NCBI GenBank assembly: GCA_030295235.1
Contig: AP026152.1
Location: 744,001 to 808,000 of the forward strand
Reading direction: 5' to 3'
DNA length: 64,000 nucleotides
DNA from: Fistulifera solaris
Lineage: Eukaryota > Bacillariophyta > Bacillariophyceae > Naviculales > Stauroneidaceae
The translations under genes were made by a program, and so were the position numbers. Within the stretch, counting starts at the first letter, position 1, and the number at the start of each line of letters is the position of its first letter. Under the pieces are notes generated by a model, which did no database searches, was not told the DNA's origin, and was given only the letters and a program-made list of their open reading frames with translations. Positions 22,045 through 32,772 of this stretch are shown piece by piece.

Positions 22045-23061
22045 ATGAATAGTGAGGAACAAAATGAATGGGTCGGCGAGCAATTGAGAATTGCTGCACA
22101 AGTAAAGGTATTTCCAGATAATCACGCTCCTCAATCTCGCTTCTCGCGCTTATTACTTCCTGACAATGGTGTGACTGATGCTATGAAGAAACAGGCATTT
22201 GTTGGCGGTGTCGATGTGAGTTACTCGCTCACTACGAATGAAGCCATTGCCGTGTATGTCATTCTAGAGGTTCCATCCTTTGAAGTTGTGTTTGTGGACT
22301 CCGAAATGTTCGAGGTGGAGCAAACGTACATTCCATCTTTCTTGGCATTTCGTGAAATCGGGCCATTACGACGTCTGATTGAAAAACAGACAACAAATCA
22401 TCCTCAATGGACACCACTCGTTATTCTTGTTGATGGCAATGGCACTTTTCATAATAGAGGTGCCGGATTGGCGTGTGCGTTGGGTGTTACGACGGGTTTG
22501 CCTACTATTGGCATCGGGAAAACGCTTTATCAAATCGATAATCTTACCAAAGATGTCGTGTGGAGGGGTATCGACAAGAGTCTAAAGGATGCCACGCGAA
22601 ATTTATCTTTGGTGGAAAAAGAAGACGATAATCAAAAGAATGGGGATGATAGTGATTTTTGGATTCGAGATAATGAATGGATCTCGGGCGAACCGAAACA
22701 GCAGGAAGAACCATTCGAAAGCCTTTCACCGACGGAGCGTCGACAAATGGTAGAAAAACTGGTTTCCTTGTCGATGCGCTGCAGCGACTCAACCAAACCT
22801 ACATCTCGGCTGCGCGGTCTCGCCATTCCTTTGCATGTTCCGTCTCGTGGCATTCTGGCGTGTGCTGTGTTGGCACATGGTCAACGACGACAGCCGACGC
22901 AAACACCCATCTTCGTGTCTGTTGGCCATCTAATTTCGCTAGAGCAAGCTACACAGTGGGTAGTTGCAATGTCGGTCTTTTCGCGCATTCCGGAACCAGT
23001 ACGGCAAGCGGATCTACGGGGGCGTGCATTGTTGCGTGTTAAAGAGGGGCTGAAAGCTTAA
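22045..23061 (+). CDS. Endonuclease V (deoxyinosine/inosine-specific nuclease)
   Basis: The 338-residue protein starts at the ATG at 22045 (MNSEEQNEWVGEQLRIAAQV); an upstream in-frame TTG is not used. Endonuclease V hallmarks appear in order: VGGVDVSY with the first catalytic Asp (~55), TYIPSFLAFREIGPL with Glu (~105), LVDGNGTFHNRGAGLACALG with Asp and His (~135), GIGKTLYQID, and the C-terminal SVGHLISLEQATQWV and RIPEPVRQADL. Family role: cleaves the second phosphodiester bond 3' of inosine in DNA, or mainly RNA in eukaryotes. A charged insertion (residues ~180-235) is longer than in bacterial enzymes. Intact; convergent with the LAMTOR2-like gene. Confidence 0.9.
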   Translation: MNSEEQNEWVGEQLRIAAQVKVFPDNHAPQSRFSRLLLPDNGVTDAMKKQAFVGGVDVSYSLTTNEAIAVYVILEVPSFEVVFVDSEMFEVEQTYIPSFLAFREIGPLRRLIEKQTTNHPQWTPLVILVDGNGTFHNRGAGLACALGVTTGLPTIGIGKTLYQIDNLTKDVVWRGIDKSLKDATRNLSLVEKEDDNQKNGDDSDFWIRDNEWISGEPKQQEEPFESLSPTERRQMVEKLVSLSMRCSDSTKPTSRLRGLAIPLHVPSRGILACAVLAHGQRRQPTQTPIFVSVGHLISLEQATQWVVAMSVFSRIPEPVRQADLRGRALLRVKEGLKA

Positions 23062-23267
23062 TGTTATAGCAGGTTGGTGATTGATGTTTAGGATCTTCAT
23101 GGTGATGCTTTGAGTCGAAACTGGTTGCTTAAACGCACCGAGCACAAATGTAAAGTACTTTTTGAGATAAGTCATTATTTTAACGGTCCGTACACGATAG
23201 CGAACGAGATTGAGTGAAGATACAATTTTCTGTTTTAATGAACAAGACAAAGCCCAAATCTTCGTTT

Positions 23268-23678
23268 TCAGCTCGCTTGCAGCAGTGATTCTTGTACATA
23301 ATCTGCCAGGGCTTCTAATTTCGCTTTTACCAAGCCCGGTGGTGTGTTTGCTTCGCCCACCACAATCACTAACGAATCCATTTCCGAACATCCCGCAATT
23401 CCGACTAATCCTAATTCCAATTCGATCAGCAAACACTTCATGTGACTTTTCGATCGAGGATTAGCATCAACAGCCGCAAAATCTTCGCCCAGTCGTTGGT
23501 AATCGACACCGATGTCAGCCAATAAAGCCGCAATGGCTTCTGGATCTTCCGTGCGCGTTGTGTTGCTGCAATTCGACGCACCCAGCAAGGCACCGTCGCG
23601 AGTAACCAGAAATGCCGAATGAATTGTGTCATCGCAAATGCGATTCAATAGCGGAGGAATATTACACGAGCGAATCAT
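23268..23678 (-). CDS. LAMTOR2 (p14/MAPBPIP)-like roadblock-domain protein
   Basis: The 136-residue protein is a single roadblock/LC7 fold: IPPLLNRICDDTIHSAFLVT, RDGALLGASN, EDPEAIAALLADIGVDYQRL, LLIELELGLVGIAG and a C-terminal helix LVKAKLEALADYVQE. Length and the DG.LLG.SN turn fit LAMTOR2. Family role: part of the Ragulator scaffold that anchors Rag GTPases and TORC1 signalling to the lysosome/vacuole. Intact frame. Confidence 0.75.
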   Translation of the reverse strand: MIRSCNIPPLLNRICDDTIHSAFLVTRDGALLGASNCSNTTRTEDPEAIAALLADIGVDYQRLGEDFAAVDANPRSKSHMKCLLIELELGLVGIAGCSEMDSLVIVVGEANTPPGLVKAKLEALADYVQESLLQAS

Positions 23679-23789
23679 TATAATGTGCTTTTGTAGTGTA
23701 GAATGATAATAATATGAAATTCTTTTTCGAAATAAGGAAAGGTCGTCATTCGTTTTGCTTTTAGCATTAACAATGGACGCAGCAAAAGA

Positions 23790-24690
23790 TCGTGCCCGTT
23801 CCAGAAATTATGGAAACTAAGTTTCGATCACAACGAAAGAAATCGCGTGTTCCAGAAAATCTGGAATTCATTGTTAGCCATACAGGAATTCTGTGGGACT
23901 GTAAGTGTTGGTCCAGAAATTCAGGACCAGGGTTTTTTTGACCTAACAGAATTGCTGCGCAAGTTCCAGAATATCTGGAGACGATGTATCGGATTCTAAC
24001 GAAAGATCGGCGCGTTCCAGAAATTACGGAAACTAAGTTTCGATCACAACGAAAGAAATCGCGTGTTCCAGAAAATCTGGAATTCATCGTTAGTCATACA
24101 GGAATTCTGTGGGACTGTAAGTGTCGGTCCAGAAATTCTGGACCAGCGTTTTTTGACCTAACAGAATTGCTGCGCAAGTTCTAGAATATCTGGAGACGAT
24201 GTATCGGATTCTAACGAAAGATCGGCGCGTTCCAGAAATTACGGAAACTAAGTTTCGATCACAACGAAAGAAATCGCGTGTTCCAGAAAATCTGGAATTC
24301 ATCGTTAGTCATACAGGAATTCTGTGGGACTGTAAGTGTTGGTCCAGAAATTCTGGACCAGCGTTTTTTGACCTAACAGAATTGCTGCGCAAGTTCTAGA
24401 ATATCTGGAGACGATGTATCGGATTCTAACGAAAGATCGGCGCGTTCCAGAAATTACGGAAACTAAGTTTCGATCACAACGAAAGAAATCGCGTGTTCCA
24501 GAAAATCTGGAATTCATCGTTAGTCATACAGGAATTCTGTGGGACTGTAAGTGTTGGTCCAGAAATTCTGGACCAGCGTTTTTGACCTAACAGAATTGCT
24601 GCGAAAGTTCCAGAATATCTGGAGACGATGTATCGGATCATAACGAAAGATGGGCGCCGCCCAGAAATTGTGGAAACTAGGTCTAAGTTT
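23790..24690. repeat. Array 2: ~4.2 copies of a 215-bp unit of palindromes
   Basis: GGTCCAGAAATTC(T/A)GGACC starts at 23910, 24126, 24341 and 24556 (steps 216, 215, 215). Other palindromes in each unit are TTCCAGAAATTACGGAA, TTCCAGAAAATCTGGAA, ACAGGAATTCTGT, ACAGAATTGCTG and TTCTAGAATATCTGGA. In the unit at 24015 the centres are ~51, 30, 31, 31, 21 and 51 bp apart. A decayed fifth unit begins near 24655. The stretch GGACCAgCGTTTT..GACctAACAGaatTgCTG matches the equivalent part of array 1, so the arrays are related. It sits between the 5' end of the LAMTOR2-like gene and the 3' end of the TVP38-like gene. ORFs of 60-71 codons inside it are repeat artefacts. Confidence 0.85.
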
Positions 24691-24869
24691 TGCGCTCACA
24701 CATGTTTCGACTAAATTCCAGTCGAAACAAGACATCTTGTAAACTTTCGGCTCATCGTGAATTTATAAAAATATGCCTCGTTAAGAGGAAAGGCGCGTTT
24801 TCATTGAATAAAATCAGGCTTACACTGCAAGTTTTAGTGCCTATAGCATTATTGTTGCGAAAAGACTCC

Positions 24870-25960
24870 TTACGGAAATAACCAAATCCAATCTTCTTCG
24901 TCGCATTCCTTTACACGGGTACCATCCGGATACAGCTTGTATCCATCCGAAGTCATTTCAACATCTTCCAAGGCGCTCCACAGATCCAATCGTAACATCG
25001 AATCATCATCTTCAGTGACATTTCCTTCGATAGAAACATGATCTAAACATTCTGCATCATTGTTGATGCGTCCTCCTCCTGTTTGTGCGATCATGCGTTC
25101 CCACGCTAACTCTTTGCGCAGCTCTTGTCGTGCAACGTAGGCTGTACTAATGACCGCGCCAATGCAAAAGCCCAAACCAGCCACAATCAGTAAAATACGC
25201 ACAGAATATACCACCGCATCGGGATCTTCGGCAGCATAGACCATTTGTTCGGCCGTGGCACCAGCCACGACGGTCAACAGTGTCATGGGGATGATCCCTA
25301 CCAGCGAGTAGAGAAATTGTTCGACAGTAATATCGGTACTCCCTGCGATATGATTGAGTGCATTGAAGGGCACAACCGGGCACAATCGCAACAAAAGGAA
25401 AACACGGAAACCGTGCCTAGACATGGTCCGATGAATGGCTCGAATGATGCGATAGCGTTTCGCAAAAAGCGTCACCAGATCACGCATCATATACCGTGAA
25501 CGGAACAAGGCCAAGACGGCACCGACAGTGCATCCAAACAGGGAAGCAAAGAATACCAAGGCAACCCCCAGGCCCCCGCCGCTGTACTGTAAATGTAACC
25601 TCCCATAAAGAGAATCGGTAAGGGCGGAATCATGACGAGTGCCGCCAGGATGAGCACGGCAATGTACAACCATGTTCCCCGAATCAGATGCGTCGCCAAG
25701 TATTTCCCGTAAGCTTGTATGGCTTGCACAATCGTCCCGAGAAAGAGTAAATCCAGAATGACATAGAGACTGCAAGCCATCATGAGAATGGTCAAGACTT
25801 TTTTCTTCCAACTGCGATGTCGGAAAAAGTCCATTAATTCATACACTAGATCTCTGATTTCCGTTTGTATTCGAAAGAGCTTGCTGTTGTTATTCTCCTC
25901 TTTGAAAGACGACATGGTTCGGTAGGAGGTCGATGAAACGGCTTGACAAGTTTCCGTCAT
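24870..25960 (-). CDS. TVP38/TMEM64 (VTT/DedA-like) membrane protein, frame break at a C5 run
   Basis: It starts at the ATG at 25960 (MTETCQAVSSTSYR). Spans include VLTILMMACSLYVILDLLF, LYIAVLILAALVMIPPLPIL, GVALVFFASLFGCTVGAVLA, FLYSLVGIIPMTLLTVVAGA and VRILLIVAGLGFCIGAVIS. The core has PPLPILFMGGYIY, FRVFLLLRLCPVVPFNALNH and IAGSTDITVEQFLYSLVGI, the conserved VTT/SNARE-associated pattern: a Pro-rich re-entrant loop, then FL.LR..P..PFN..N...G. The frame changes between GGYIYSTAAGAWG and VALVFFASL exactly at a 5-nt homopolymer (25565-25569); one more base restores a single ~363-residue protein. Family role: putative scramblase or transporter of the Golgi/ER. The acidic tail is cytosolic. Confidence 0.75.
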
Positions 25961-26260
25961 GATAGGTTGTTATGCAATAGAATTATGATTTGAATGGGCT
26001 GTTTGTGCAAGCCACTTGTATCTATAACGAAAGCAGCATTAACAAGGGAAATACAAGCCTTTTGAATACTCTTTGCTCTCAATGATCATGAATTACTTCT
26101 GCCTTTGACGACAAATGGACGGAAATGCGTTGCGTTTTTGCTGGCGCCTGCTTGCGGTTGTTCGAACGCGAGGAAAAAGCGCAAACATCATCAGTACCGG
26201 TCGGATGTCTGAATTTAAGCTTTAGACCTTCCAGTTCCAGGTTCCGTTTCCGCTGACCTT
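25961..26260. other. Promoter-side intergenic DNA up to the retrotransposon
   Basis: 5' flank of the TVP38-like gene; no gene seen. The retroelement target duplication GCTTC is at 26261-26265. Confidence 0.4.
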
Positions 26261-26265
26261 GCTTC

Positions 26266-26472
26266 TGACTTGACTCACAAGGAATGCATAAAGATGATAA
26301 TGATGGAAAAAAGATATTATGGCTTGTTAAAGACTACGATGAAAAGATGAGCAGGACGCAGTTCTCAATAAGTGAGAACGATTCATGAATGGAATCGATA
26401 ATGGAATCCCGTGACCCTTAACCTTCTAAGGACAGAACGTGAAGAATGTACAAGACGATGTAGTGTACTGCA
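26266..26472 (-). repeat. Gypsy LTR (3' LTR in element orientation)
   Basis: 207 bp, TGACTTGACTC to GTACTGCA on the plus strand. It differs from the other LTR only by one A in an A2/A3 run. It contains the inverted repeat GTTCTCA...TGAGAAC (26361-26379). Confidence 0.9.
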
Positions 26473-26519
26473 TTCTGCCTCCCAAGATTGCTTGAAGAGT
26501 AATCTTGTTGGATAGAATA

Positions 26520-27659
26520 TTAACGTAGATAAGGTTTCACTCTTCGAATATTGATATGTTCTTGAACTGTATCGTTGAGTTGGATTGTAAGATTTCCGTT
26601 TTGAAAAACTTCGACCACTTTGTAGGGTCCAATCGCTCTGTCTTGTAGTTTTGATGGTTGGTAGACGAGTTTAAGGACTTCCATTCCTGGTCTGTAGTTG
26701 AAAGGGAATCGCTTTTGGTTAGCTGTGACTGTTCGAGTGTCGATTAGTTGTTGTTTGTGTTGTTGAATGGTAATCCAATCTGCGACAACTGGTATATCTA
26801 AAATCATGTCTCCGACCAAAAACTAGGGATCCTGGTGTGGCTTTGAGTCCTCCATGGCATGAAGCTCTGAGTGCAAATACAGTGTTGGCAAGAGCGGTAT
26901 CGACCATGAGTTTGCCTGTTTCTAAGGCTGTCGGAGGATTTAAAGTAGACATTGTTCGTGAGAATATTGCCGACCGATTGATGCATCCGCTCACAGATCG
27001 CGTTTGATGTTGGTGTTTTCTTGTTCGAAGGTGACTTGTGAAGTCCATATTTTTCGAGTTCGATTTGAAATCCATATCCGATGAACTCTCCGCCTTGATC
27101 GTATGTACAAAAGAGTGGCCGTGGGTACTTCCGATAGCCATGCGTTATGTAGTTGTAGGGCGACGTAATCGCGCGTTTGTTATCTAGTCGAATGAGTTCT
27201 GCGAGGTTTGTTACCGGATCGATGATCGAAAGGGCGATGAAGTTGTGCTGTTGACCTGCTATTTGAAGAGTCCATGGTCCTATTAGATCAACACAGATGT
27301 CTCTCCAGGGATGAATATTTGCTTCACGAGGGTGGTAGTTCACCGTATCCGCGTTGTAGTTGTTTCTTGCGTTGGCATTCATCGCATCTTGATACGTAGT
27401 CATCTATCTTGTTTCGTAGTTGGGAATTGTAGAGATGTGTGGAGATTGTGTCAAATAGTCTACTTCTTCCTAGATGACCGAGTACGAAGTGGTACCATGC
27501 CACCGTCTCATGTAATAGTTCATCTGGTAAGTAGATCTTCCACGGTTCATTTGGTTTTGGAATAAAGCATGTCACATAGACTTGGGGTGCGAGCATTTGT
27601 TCGCAGAATGATTGTGGAAATTTTTCTGCATTAGCGATTGCAAACGGGGCGTCCCTCAT
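26520..27659 (-). pseudogene. Gypsy integrase region (broken frames)
   Basis: Three overlapping frames carry an integrase. The zinc-binding part has VLGHLGRSRLFDTISTHLYN and CDECQRKK (27324-27659). The catalytic core has WRDICVDLIGPW, TYDQGGEFIGYGFQIELEKYG and NAICERMHQ, giving the D,D,E triad (26804-27403). The C-terminal part includes GPYKVVEVFQNGNLTIQL, a GPY/F module, ending VKPYLR at 26520. At least two frame changes separate these pieces. Confidence 0.75.
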
Positions 27660-27967
27660 TTGTACCGCTCGAAGCCTCTTGTAATCTAAGACAAAGGGCT
27701 TTCACTTGATTGAGTGGTAAATTGAGAAGCAACACTTGAGGTCGTCATTGTCGATGGCCATTGAATAAAATGATTGACTTTCGTCTTCTCCAGAGTTTTT
27801 GTATTGTGGTTCGAACCTGTTGAGAATGTTTTCATCAAAATGCAAGCGTGAGAGTGCGTCGGCTAAAGGATTATCTTCGCCTTTGATATGATGCATGTGT
27901 ATACCGTATTAGATCCAGAAATGTCTTCCAGCGTAGTACTCTTTGAGACGTGCAGTTGTCGAAGACA

Positions 27968-29445
27968 TTATTCGCGATGGTCAGTATAGACGTGGATTTC
28001 TGGACAACCGTGAGAGCATTGTGCGAAATTCATGCAGGAGTTTGACAATAGATAGTAGTTCTTTTTCTCCTGTGGAATAGTTTCGTTGCGCTTTGTCAAG
28101 TTTTTTTTGTATAGTAGGCAACTGGCATTTTGTCTTGGAATATGGCCGCGCCCATTTGCTCGCCATGCGTCGGCATAAATGTGAAATGGTTTGTTATGGT
28201 CTGGGTATCGGAGAAAGGCATCTTGAGCTAGTAGTGCTTTGATTTCGTTGAACGCTTTGTCCATTTCTTCGGTCCATTTGAAGTTGCCTTTCATTGCTGT
28301 TGCTTTTGATAAAGGTGCAAGAATATGAGCTCGACGAGGATACATGTCTCGGTAAAAGTTGATCGCTCCGAGAAAGCTTCGTAATTGATGTATGTCTTGA
28401 GGAGCTTTGAGCGCGAGAATGGGTGCAATACGTTTCTTCCAAGGCTTAAGACCGTTCGGAGTTAACCAGTATCCAAGCCAATCTGTTTCTTGTACTCCCC
28501 ATTCACACTTTGAAGGATTGACCGTGAAGTTATAGTCTTGTAGTGTCGTTAGAACTCGATCGAGAAGTTTGAGATGTGCTTCCCAAGAGTCCGAAAAGCA
28601 TCCGACGTCGTCGATATAGACTTCGACGTCTTCGAAGTTGCGAAAGATCTTTTCCATTTTCTCTTGCGCGATATCTGGAGATTGTGATATTCCCATTGGT
28701 AATCTATTGTATCGGTAGTTTCCAAATGGCGTACAAATGACGCAGAGATTCTTGCTTTCCTCGTCAAGTTCGAAAGTATAAAATTGCATTGAGATGTCGA
28801 GTTTAAGGTATCTGTATCCTTTCCGTCGCTTGAGGATATCGGTAATGATTGGGATGTTGTAAACCTTTCTTCTGATAACCTTGTTGAGCTGTCGGAAGTC
28901 TGATATCCATCGGACTCGACCGTCTTTCTTCGGAATAATAAATGATGGTGAAAGCCATTCGGACGGTCCAAATTTGGAGAGGACGCCGATAGCTTCAAGG
29001 TGTTCGAGCTCGCCTTTGAAAGTAATTCTGTTGTATGGTGATATTGGATAGTAACGGCATGAATGGGGCTTGCTTCCAGGTTGAATATCGATATGAACTT
29101 TTTCCGGAAAGCAACCGAGTTTGCCTGAAAAGAGACGCTTGTATTTCGATAGTAGTTGTGTGAGTTGTTCTTTTGTGTTTCATTTAAATGAGCTTGATTT
29201 TGTGCGACTGCATTCGTGTCGACTTCTTCATATCCTGCTGGTAGGATCTCTTTTGATTTGTATCCTGCCTCCTTAATTTGTTCTTCTGTGATATAGGCTT
29301 CAAATGAATTGTCTTTCTTGGTTTCGAGGAGATCGGACATTGAAGTAAACTGTGCTGAGAAATAGTTCGGCGAAGTAGTCACTTGATCTAAACGGTATTT
29401 CGTGTTCGAACCATGATACGGTCTTTGTTGAACTATGGATGTCAA
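27968..29445 (-). pseudogene. Gypsy reverse transcriptase / RNase H region (broken frames)
   Basis: The RT motifs are readable: NRLPMGISQSPDIAQ, the catalytic VEVYIDDVGCFSD, VNPSKCEWGVQETDWLGYWL and LRSFLGAINFYRDMYPRRA, then the RNase H start KPFHIYADA and, in another frame, TGEKELLSIVK. The upstream RT segment with FIIPKKDGRVRWISDFRQLN lies at about 28870-28960 in the same frame as the core. The protease-to-RT linker is at 28990-29445. Confidence 0.75.
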
Positions 29446-29465
29446 TTCCGAGCTTGGTCATTAGG

Positions 29466-29762
29466 TCATTTCCGATGATTACGTCGTATATCGTTTTGTG
29501 CGTTGTCGAAAACGATACATGGAAGTGGACCAGGCACTCGTTGAGAGGCCGAAAACTCGGGTAGCGAAACGTCTTTTAAGAAAACCTGGTTGTTGTGCGT
29601 TTCGACACCATGAAGACCGACAATACGTTTTCCTTGAACGAGTTTTGGTGTCGCACCCTTTGGTAAGGCTCTTCGATTAAACATGGTATGGTCCAATCCT
29701 GAATCGAATAATACTTTCAATGGATGATGATTCTCTTGGTCTTGAATATATTTTACTGACAT
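29466..29762 (-). pseudogene. Gypsy aspartic protease region
   Basis: VLFDSGLDHTMFNRRALP carries the DSG active-site motif, followed by KRIVGLHGVETH and a second strand pattern. It lies between gag and RT, as usual in Gypsy polyproteins. Confidence 0.7.
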
Positions 29763-29821
29763 AATAGAAATAGGACGAGGGCGTGCCTTGCGACTGTTGT
29801 ATCATGTAATTTGGTATTAAT

Positions 29822-30295
29822 TTAATGTCGCCGGCATAAAGATGTGAATGATGTAGAAGTAGATGCATTGGATTCACCCTGCGAAGACGACATTCCGGGA
29901 TGAGACATTAAATTTTCATCGGCAGATGTTACAAAGCTCGATGACATACCATAGAACTGATTGGGATACAAGTCGTTTTGCGCCATCATTCCTGTCGGAT
30001 TCGAAGGCGCTTCTTGAGCGACTTTTGCTTGATCTTGAGGTGCTGCTTTGCCATTGTTGCTCTTGTTTTCGCTTAGCTTGCGGATCTTGTTTGGATTGTA
30101 GTTATTTCCGCGTCGGTTATACCAGCAATCGTTCCAATCATGATGGCTGACTCCGTTTTTGTCGAGGCATTCACGTTTTCGGCAATCACCGACTGCTTTA
30201 AAAGTCTTGCGCTTGTTGCTGCCTCCATTGTTCTTGTTTCCTTGGTTGTTTCCTTGGTTAGAGTTGCTATTCTTGTTCTTCCATTTGTTGTTAGA
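29822..30295 (-). pseudogene. Gypsy gag, 3' part, separated by the Copia insertion
   Basis: An Asn-rich stretch is followed by KTFKAVGDCRKRECLDKNG and SHHDWNDCWYNRR, a Cys/His knuckle-like segment. The preceding codons lie across the Copia element at 38125 and below; removing that element and one TTAGA copy leaves the two gag pieces in one open frame. Confidence 0.75.
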
Positions 30296-30820
30296 TGACA
30301 AGTTATTATTTTGATTACGAGTCCCGGTGTTTGAATCGTGAGTGGCACGCTCCAGTCGGGAGTCGTTATCAGTCATGAACCCTTGAGTGACGTGTTGTTC
30401 CTTCAATGACGTGTTCCTTTTGGTGTCACGGAATCTATGTTGGGTTCCCTACAGTATTGCATTTACTGTATTAGTTTAAGTAGTTTAATTAATCGTGTGG
30501 CTGACAACCTTTGATGCCATGCGATCGTATCGTCGTTTGATGATTTTCATCAACGACAAGTTCTTATAATACGAAGTTTTTCTACTGCATCTTCATCTTG
30601 TTGATCGTTGGTAGTAAAGGCTTTTCGAAAGCGTCCTCTCTGTGGTATTTCGGTACTTGCAGAGTAATTGTTGTTGTTGTTGCATTCATTGCGTTTTCTT
30701 CGCCGTTACTGCGCGACCGGTTTTACGTCAGTTGGATTCGCCGTTGGTAGACGAAGTCTTATCACCGTATTGCGCTATAAGTCAAACCCACTTCGTTTGG
30801 TTCACGCGTAATACTTGTCA
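30296..30820 (+). repeat. Copia 5' LTR
   Basis: Contains two TGACGTG motifs near 30390-30420, a TATAAG at 30776-30781, and a GTT microsatellite near 30668. Nearly identical to the 3' LTR over the first ~440 bp, but strongly different over the ~85 bp before the TATA. Confidence 0.9.
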
Positions 30821-31641
30821 GATTAACAGTCGCATCGACTTGTCCGCTACTGGGCTTCGTCGACGAGGAACGAGCAGCTGTTTGTTCGTTTCTAACGGTT
30901 CCGTTATTTTTCAGCGTCGTCACTGGGACTTACCCGTGTTCGTCGCCTTCTCTCAAAACACTCCTACAGAAACAGCGAACGGTCCATTCGCTGTCTCAAT
31001 TGAAGAAAGACAAGCCCCAGCGAACGTTTTCCGACGATCTACCGGAATCCCTCGCGTTTTCATTGGCTTTCCGCTTCGCAGAGCTCTACTTTTTCGGCCC
31101 GTCGGACGACGTGTTGAGTTGCCCCTTGGAATTCCACCGAGTTCTTCCGCCCGTATTGTACCGAGCTGGAGTTTGTCGGAGGGTGTGCACTGGGTCTGGT
31201 AGTCGGTTTTACTGGCTCGTCAGATAGGTGTGCAGGGTGTCCGTGGCGAAAGCCTGGAATTAAAGTTACATCGCCCCTCGGGTACTAGGCGCGGCCTACG
31301 GAGGCTCGAAAGTACTTGGTTAGGTTTCTCTCGCCCTATAAAGAGAGCGGCTAGGGCCTGTCTAGTCGTGAGTTTCAGCGAACTGGTGTGAGGATCGTAT
31401 TTAATACTTTCCGGCGACAGCTATTGGTTTAGTGTTTCTCGCACACCGTTTTTAGTTCAAAGAGACAGCTGGAAAGAGTGGTTCCGCGGCTCACGCCTGC
31501 AGAAACTTGATAGGAGCAAGTTTCTCCTCTTTCATACACACAGCATATCGTGCACCGAGTAGTGTTTCTGCCTTCGTGTTCAGTTCGTGAGCAAAGAGAC
31601 ACTCCTCTGATAAGTTAGCTGGACAACTAACTTTCCTCAAG
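30821..31641 (+). other. Copia 5' untranslated leader
   Basis: This is non-coding as far as I can see, between the 5' LTR and the first gag ATG at 31642. Confidence 0.5.
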
Positions 31642-32602
31642 ATGTCCGACGATTTCATTGAACAAGAAATCGAAGCCGCGCCAAGCGCTACGGGCACCGT
31701 TCGACCACGTACTTGAAGTTATTCTTGGATTTGATAAGGAGTCTACGCTCTACTTAGCACTTGTCGAAAACGGTTGGAATGACGTCGACTGCTTCCGCGG
31801 GCTTCGTGAGCAAGACCTTAACGCTCATGAACTACCGTCCCCTTCCGCAGGGCAAAAAAAGAAGATGCCCACTCTTCTCCCGGGTTCTCTCGGTGTTTTT
31901 CGAGCTTGGGTTCGTTTCTGTCGTTCTCTTCCGCCTATGGCCCCGGGTGGGTATTTGGAAATCACCCGTGAGGAGTTCTTAGAGTTCCGTCGTAGCGAGA
32001 CAGGAGATCCAGTCACTAATTCTCCGTCAGCACCTGCTAACGACCCAGGTTTTAAAACTCCTATGCGTGGTGGTCCCATCCTGGCTCCTCCAACTTTTAC
32101 TCCTAAGCCCGCGAAGTCCCCCCGCTGACTACTTCCGGCAGAGTATCAAAGTGGACACGTCAGTTTACCCAGTCTTCCGGGTCGCTTCTGAATGGCATAG
32201 CTGGCTCCGCGAATTCCGACTTCATGCTAAGGCTCAAGATCTATCCGACGTACTAAACCCGGATTACGAGCCTCAGTCATCGGAAAGTGCCGCTCTTTTT
32301 CGTGCAAAACAAGAAGTGATGATGTCTATCTTTGTTCGCACGTTAAAGACACCGGTTGCAGAGTCCTTCCTTTACGAGAACGGCACGACAGCCCAGGAAG
32401 TCTTTAAATCTTTGGTTAACTATTACACAAATTCTGCGCATGCCGAATTTGCTTCTAATAATTTGCTACAAGATATTATGTCCTGGCGTTATGGCGTTAC
32501 TCCCTGGAATAGTACCACCGAGAACTTCCTCCTTAAATGGGTCGGGATGATTCGTGATTACGAGTCCTCAAACGGACGTGGGCGATCTTACCGGAGACTG
32601 TG
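31642..32602 (+). pseudogene. Copia gag region (broken frames)
   Basis: It starts MSDDFIEQEIEAAPSATGTV, then changes frame to HVLEVILGFDKESTLYLALV and WNDVDCFRGLREQDL, and again to YPVFRVASEWHSWLREFRLH, TLKTPVAESFLYENGTTAQE and NNLLQDIMSWRYGV. The last part resembles UBN2-type Copia gag helices. Confidence 0.6.
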
Positions 32603-32772
32603 AAGCTCAACTTGGCAAAACAGATTATGTCGAGTATACCCGCTTTCAGTATCGTTCATCAGATCGCGGAACAGAACAGAATTCATCATGGACATTCGCC
32701 GACGTTCGATTACTATATCGAGCTTCTTAAGACGCAGGCCCAAACGTACGATAAAGGCCCCCTTGGCGAAAG

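Noticed and set aside
16111-24690. A CRISPR array explanation for the palindrome repeats
   Set aside because: Spacers are themselves repeated and similar, there are no cas genes and the DNA is eukaryotic.
23767-24735. Repeated 66-71 codon ORFs in array 2
   Set aside because: They are identical frames of the 215-bp unit in both orientations; no start context or coding signal.
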